Assembly (NCBI GenBank): GCA_009784095.1
Contig: WRDL01000083.1
Location: 1-6,595 of the forward strand
DNA: 6,595 nt
Reading direction: 5' to 3'
DNA from: Coriobacteriia bacterium
GTDB lineage: Bacteria; Actinomycetota; Coriobacteriia; WRKU01
Part shown: piece after piece, positions 6,595-6,595 of the stretch
Position numbering within the stretch: the first letter of the stretch is position 1
Layout of the letters: every line of letters starts with the position of its first letter
Program-made: the position numbers and the translations under genes
The notes under the pieces: generated by a model
Databases searched by the model: none
The model's input: only the letters and a program-made list of their open reading frames with translations
Told to the model about the DNA's origin: nothing

Positions 6595-6595
6595 A

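Overview
This 6.6 kb window looks like ordinary chromosome from a Gram-positive, probably actinobacterial, genome. The Coriobacteriia are my best guess, based on intermediate GC, an actinobacterial-style leaderless start on one gene, a RecB-type helicase-nuclease and a Bacillus-like seryl-tRNA synthetase. The lineage is an inference and cannot be fixed from the sequence alone. Sampled 60-base lines in the core genes run at about 48-65% GC. GATC is strongly over-represented in the coding regions.

Layout. (1) Positions 3-2984 (+) hold the C-terminal 993 codons of a large UvrD/RecB-type DNA helicase fused to a PD-(D/E)XK nuclease. The Walker A end lies off the left edge. The nuclease carries a four-cysteine pattern typical of iron-sulfur nucleases such as AddB. 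(2) Thirteen bases later comes ddl (2998-3972, +), a D-alanine--D-alanine ligase. It has no Shine-Dalgarno sequence, but a TACAAT -10 box lies exactly seven bases before its ATG, as expected for a leaderless mRNA. (3) Positions 3973-4158 are a very AT-rich intergenic stretch (about 25% GC in its core) full of short direct and inverted repeats, with a candidate promoter and operator. (4) Positions 4159-5301 (+) encode a class II Fic-domain protein (predicted AMP transferase) with its inhibitory helix and a C-terminal winged helix. (5) serS (5308-6594, -), seryl-tRNA synthetase, is complete and converges on the Fic gene with only six bases between the stop codons.

The helicase-nuclease (DNA repair and recombination), ddl (peptidoglycan precursors) and serS (translation) are housekeeping genes with no evident functional link. 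The Fic gene is the accessory item: one self-inhibited enzyme that may also bind DNA, downstream of a repeat-rich control region it may itself regulate. I found no RNA gene, CRISPR array, insertion sequence or clearly novel multi-gene system. The parts most worth a second look are the Fic control region, the leaderless ddl promoter and the iron-sulfur signature in the helicase-nuclease.
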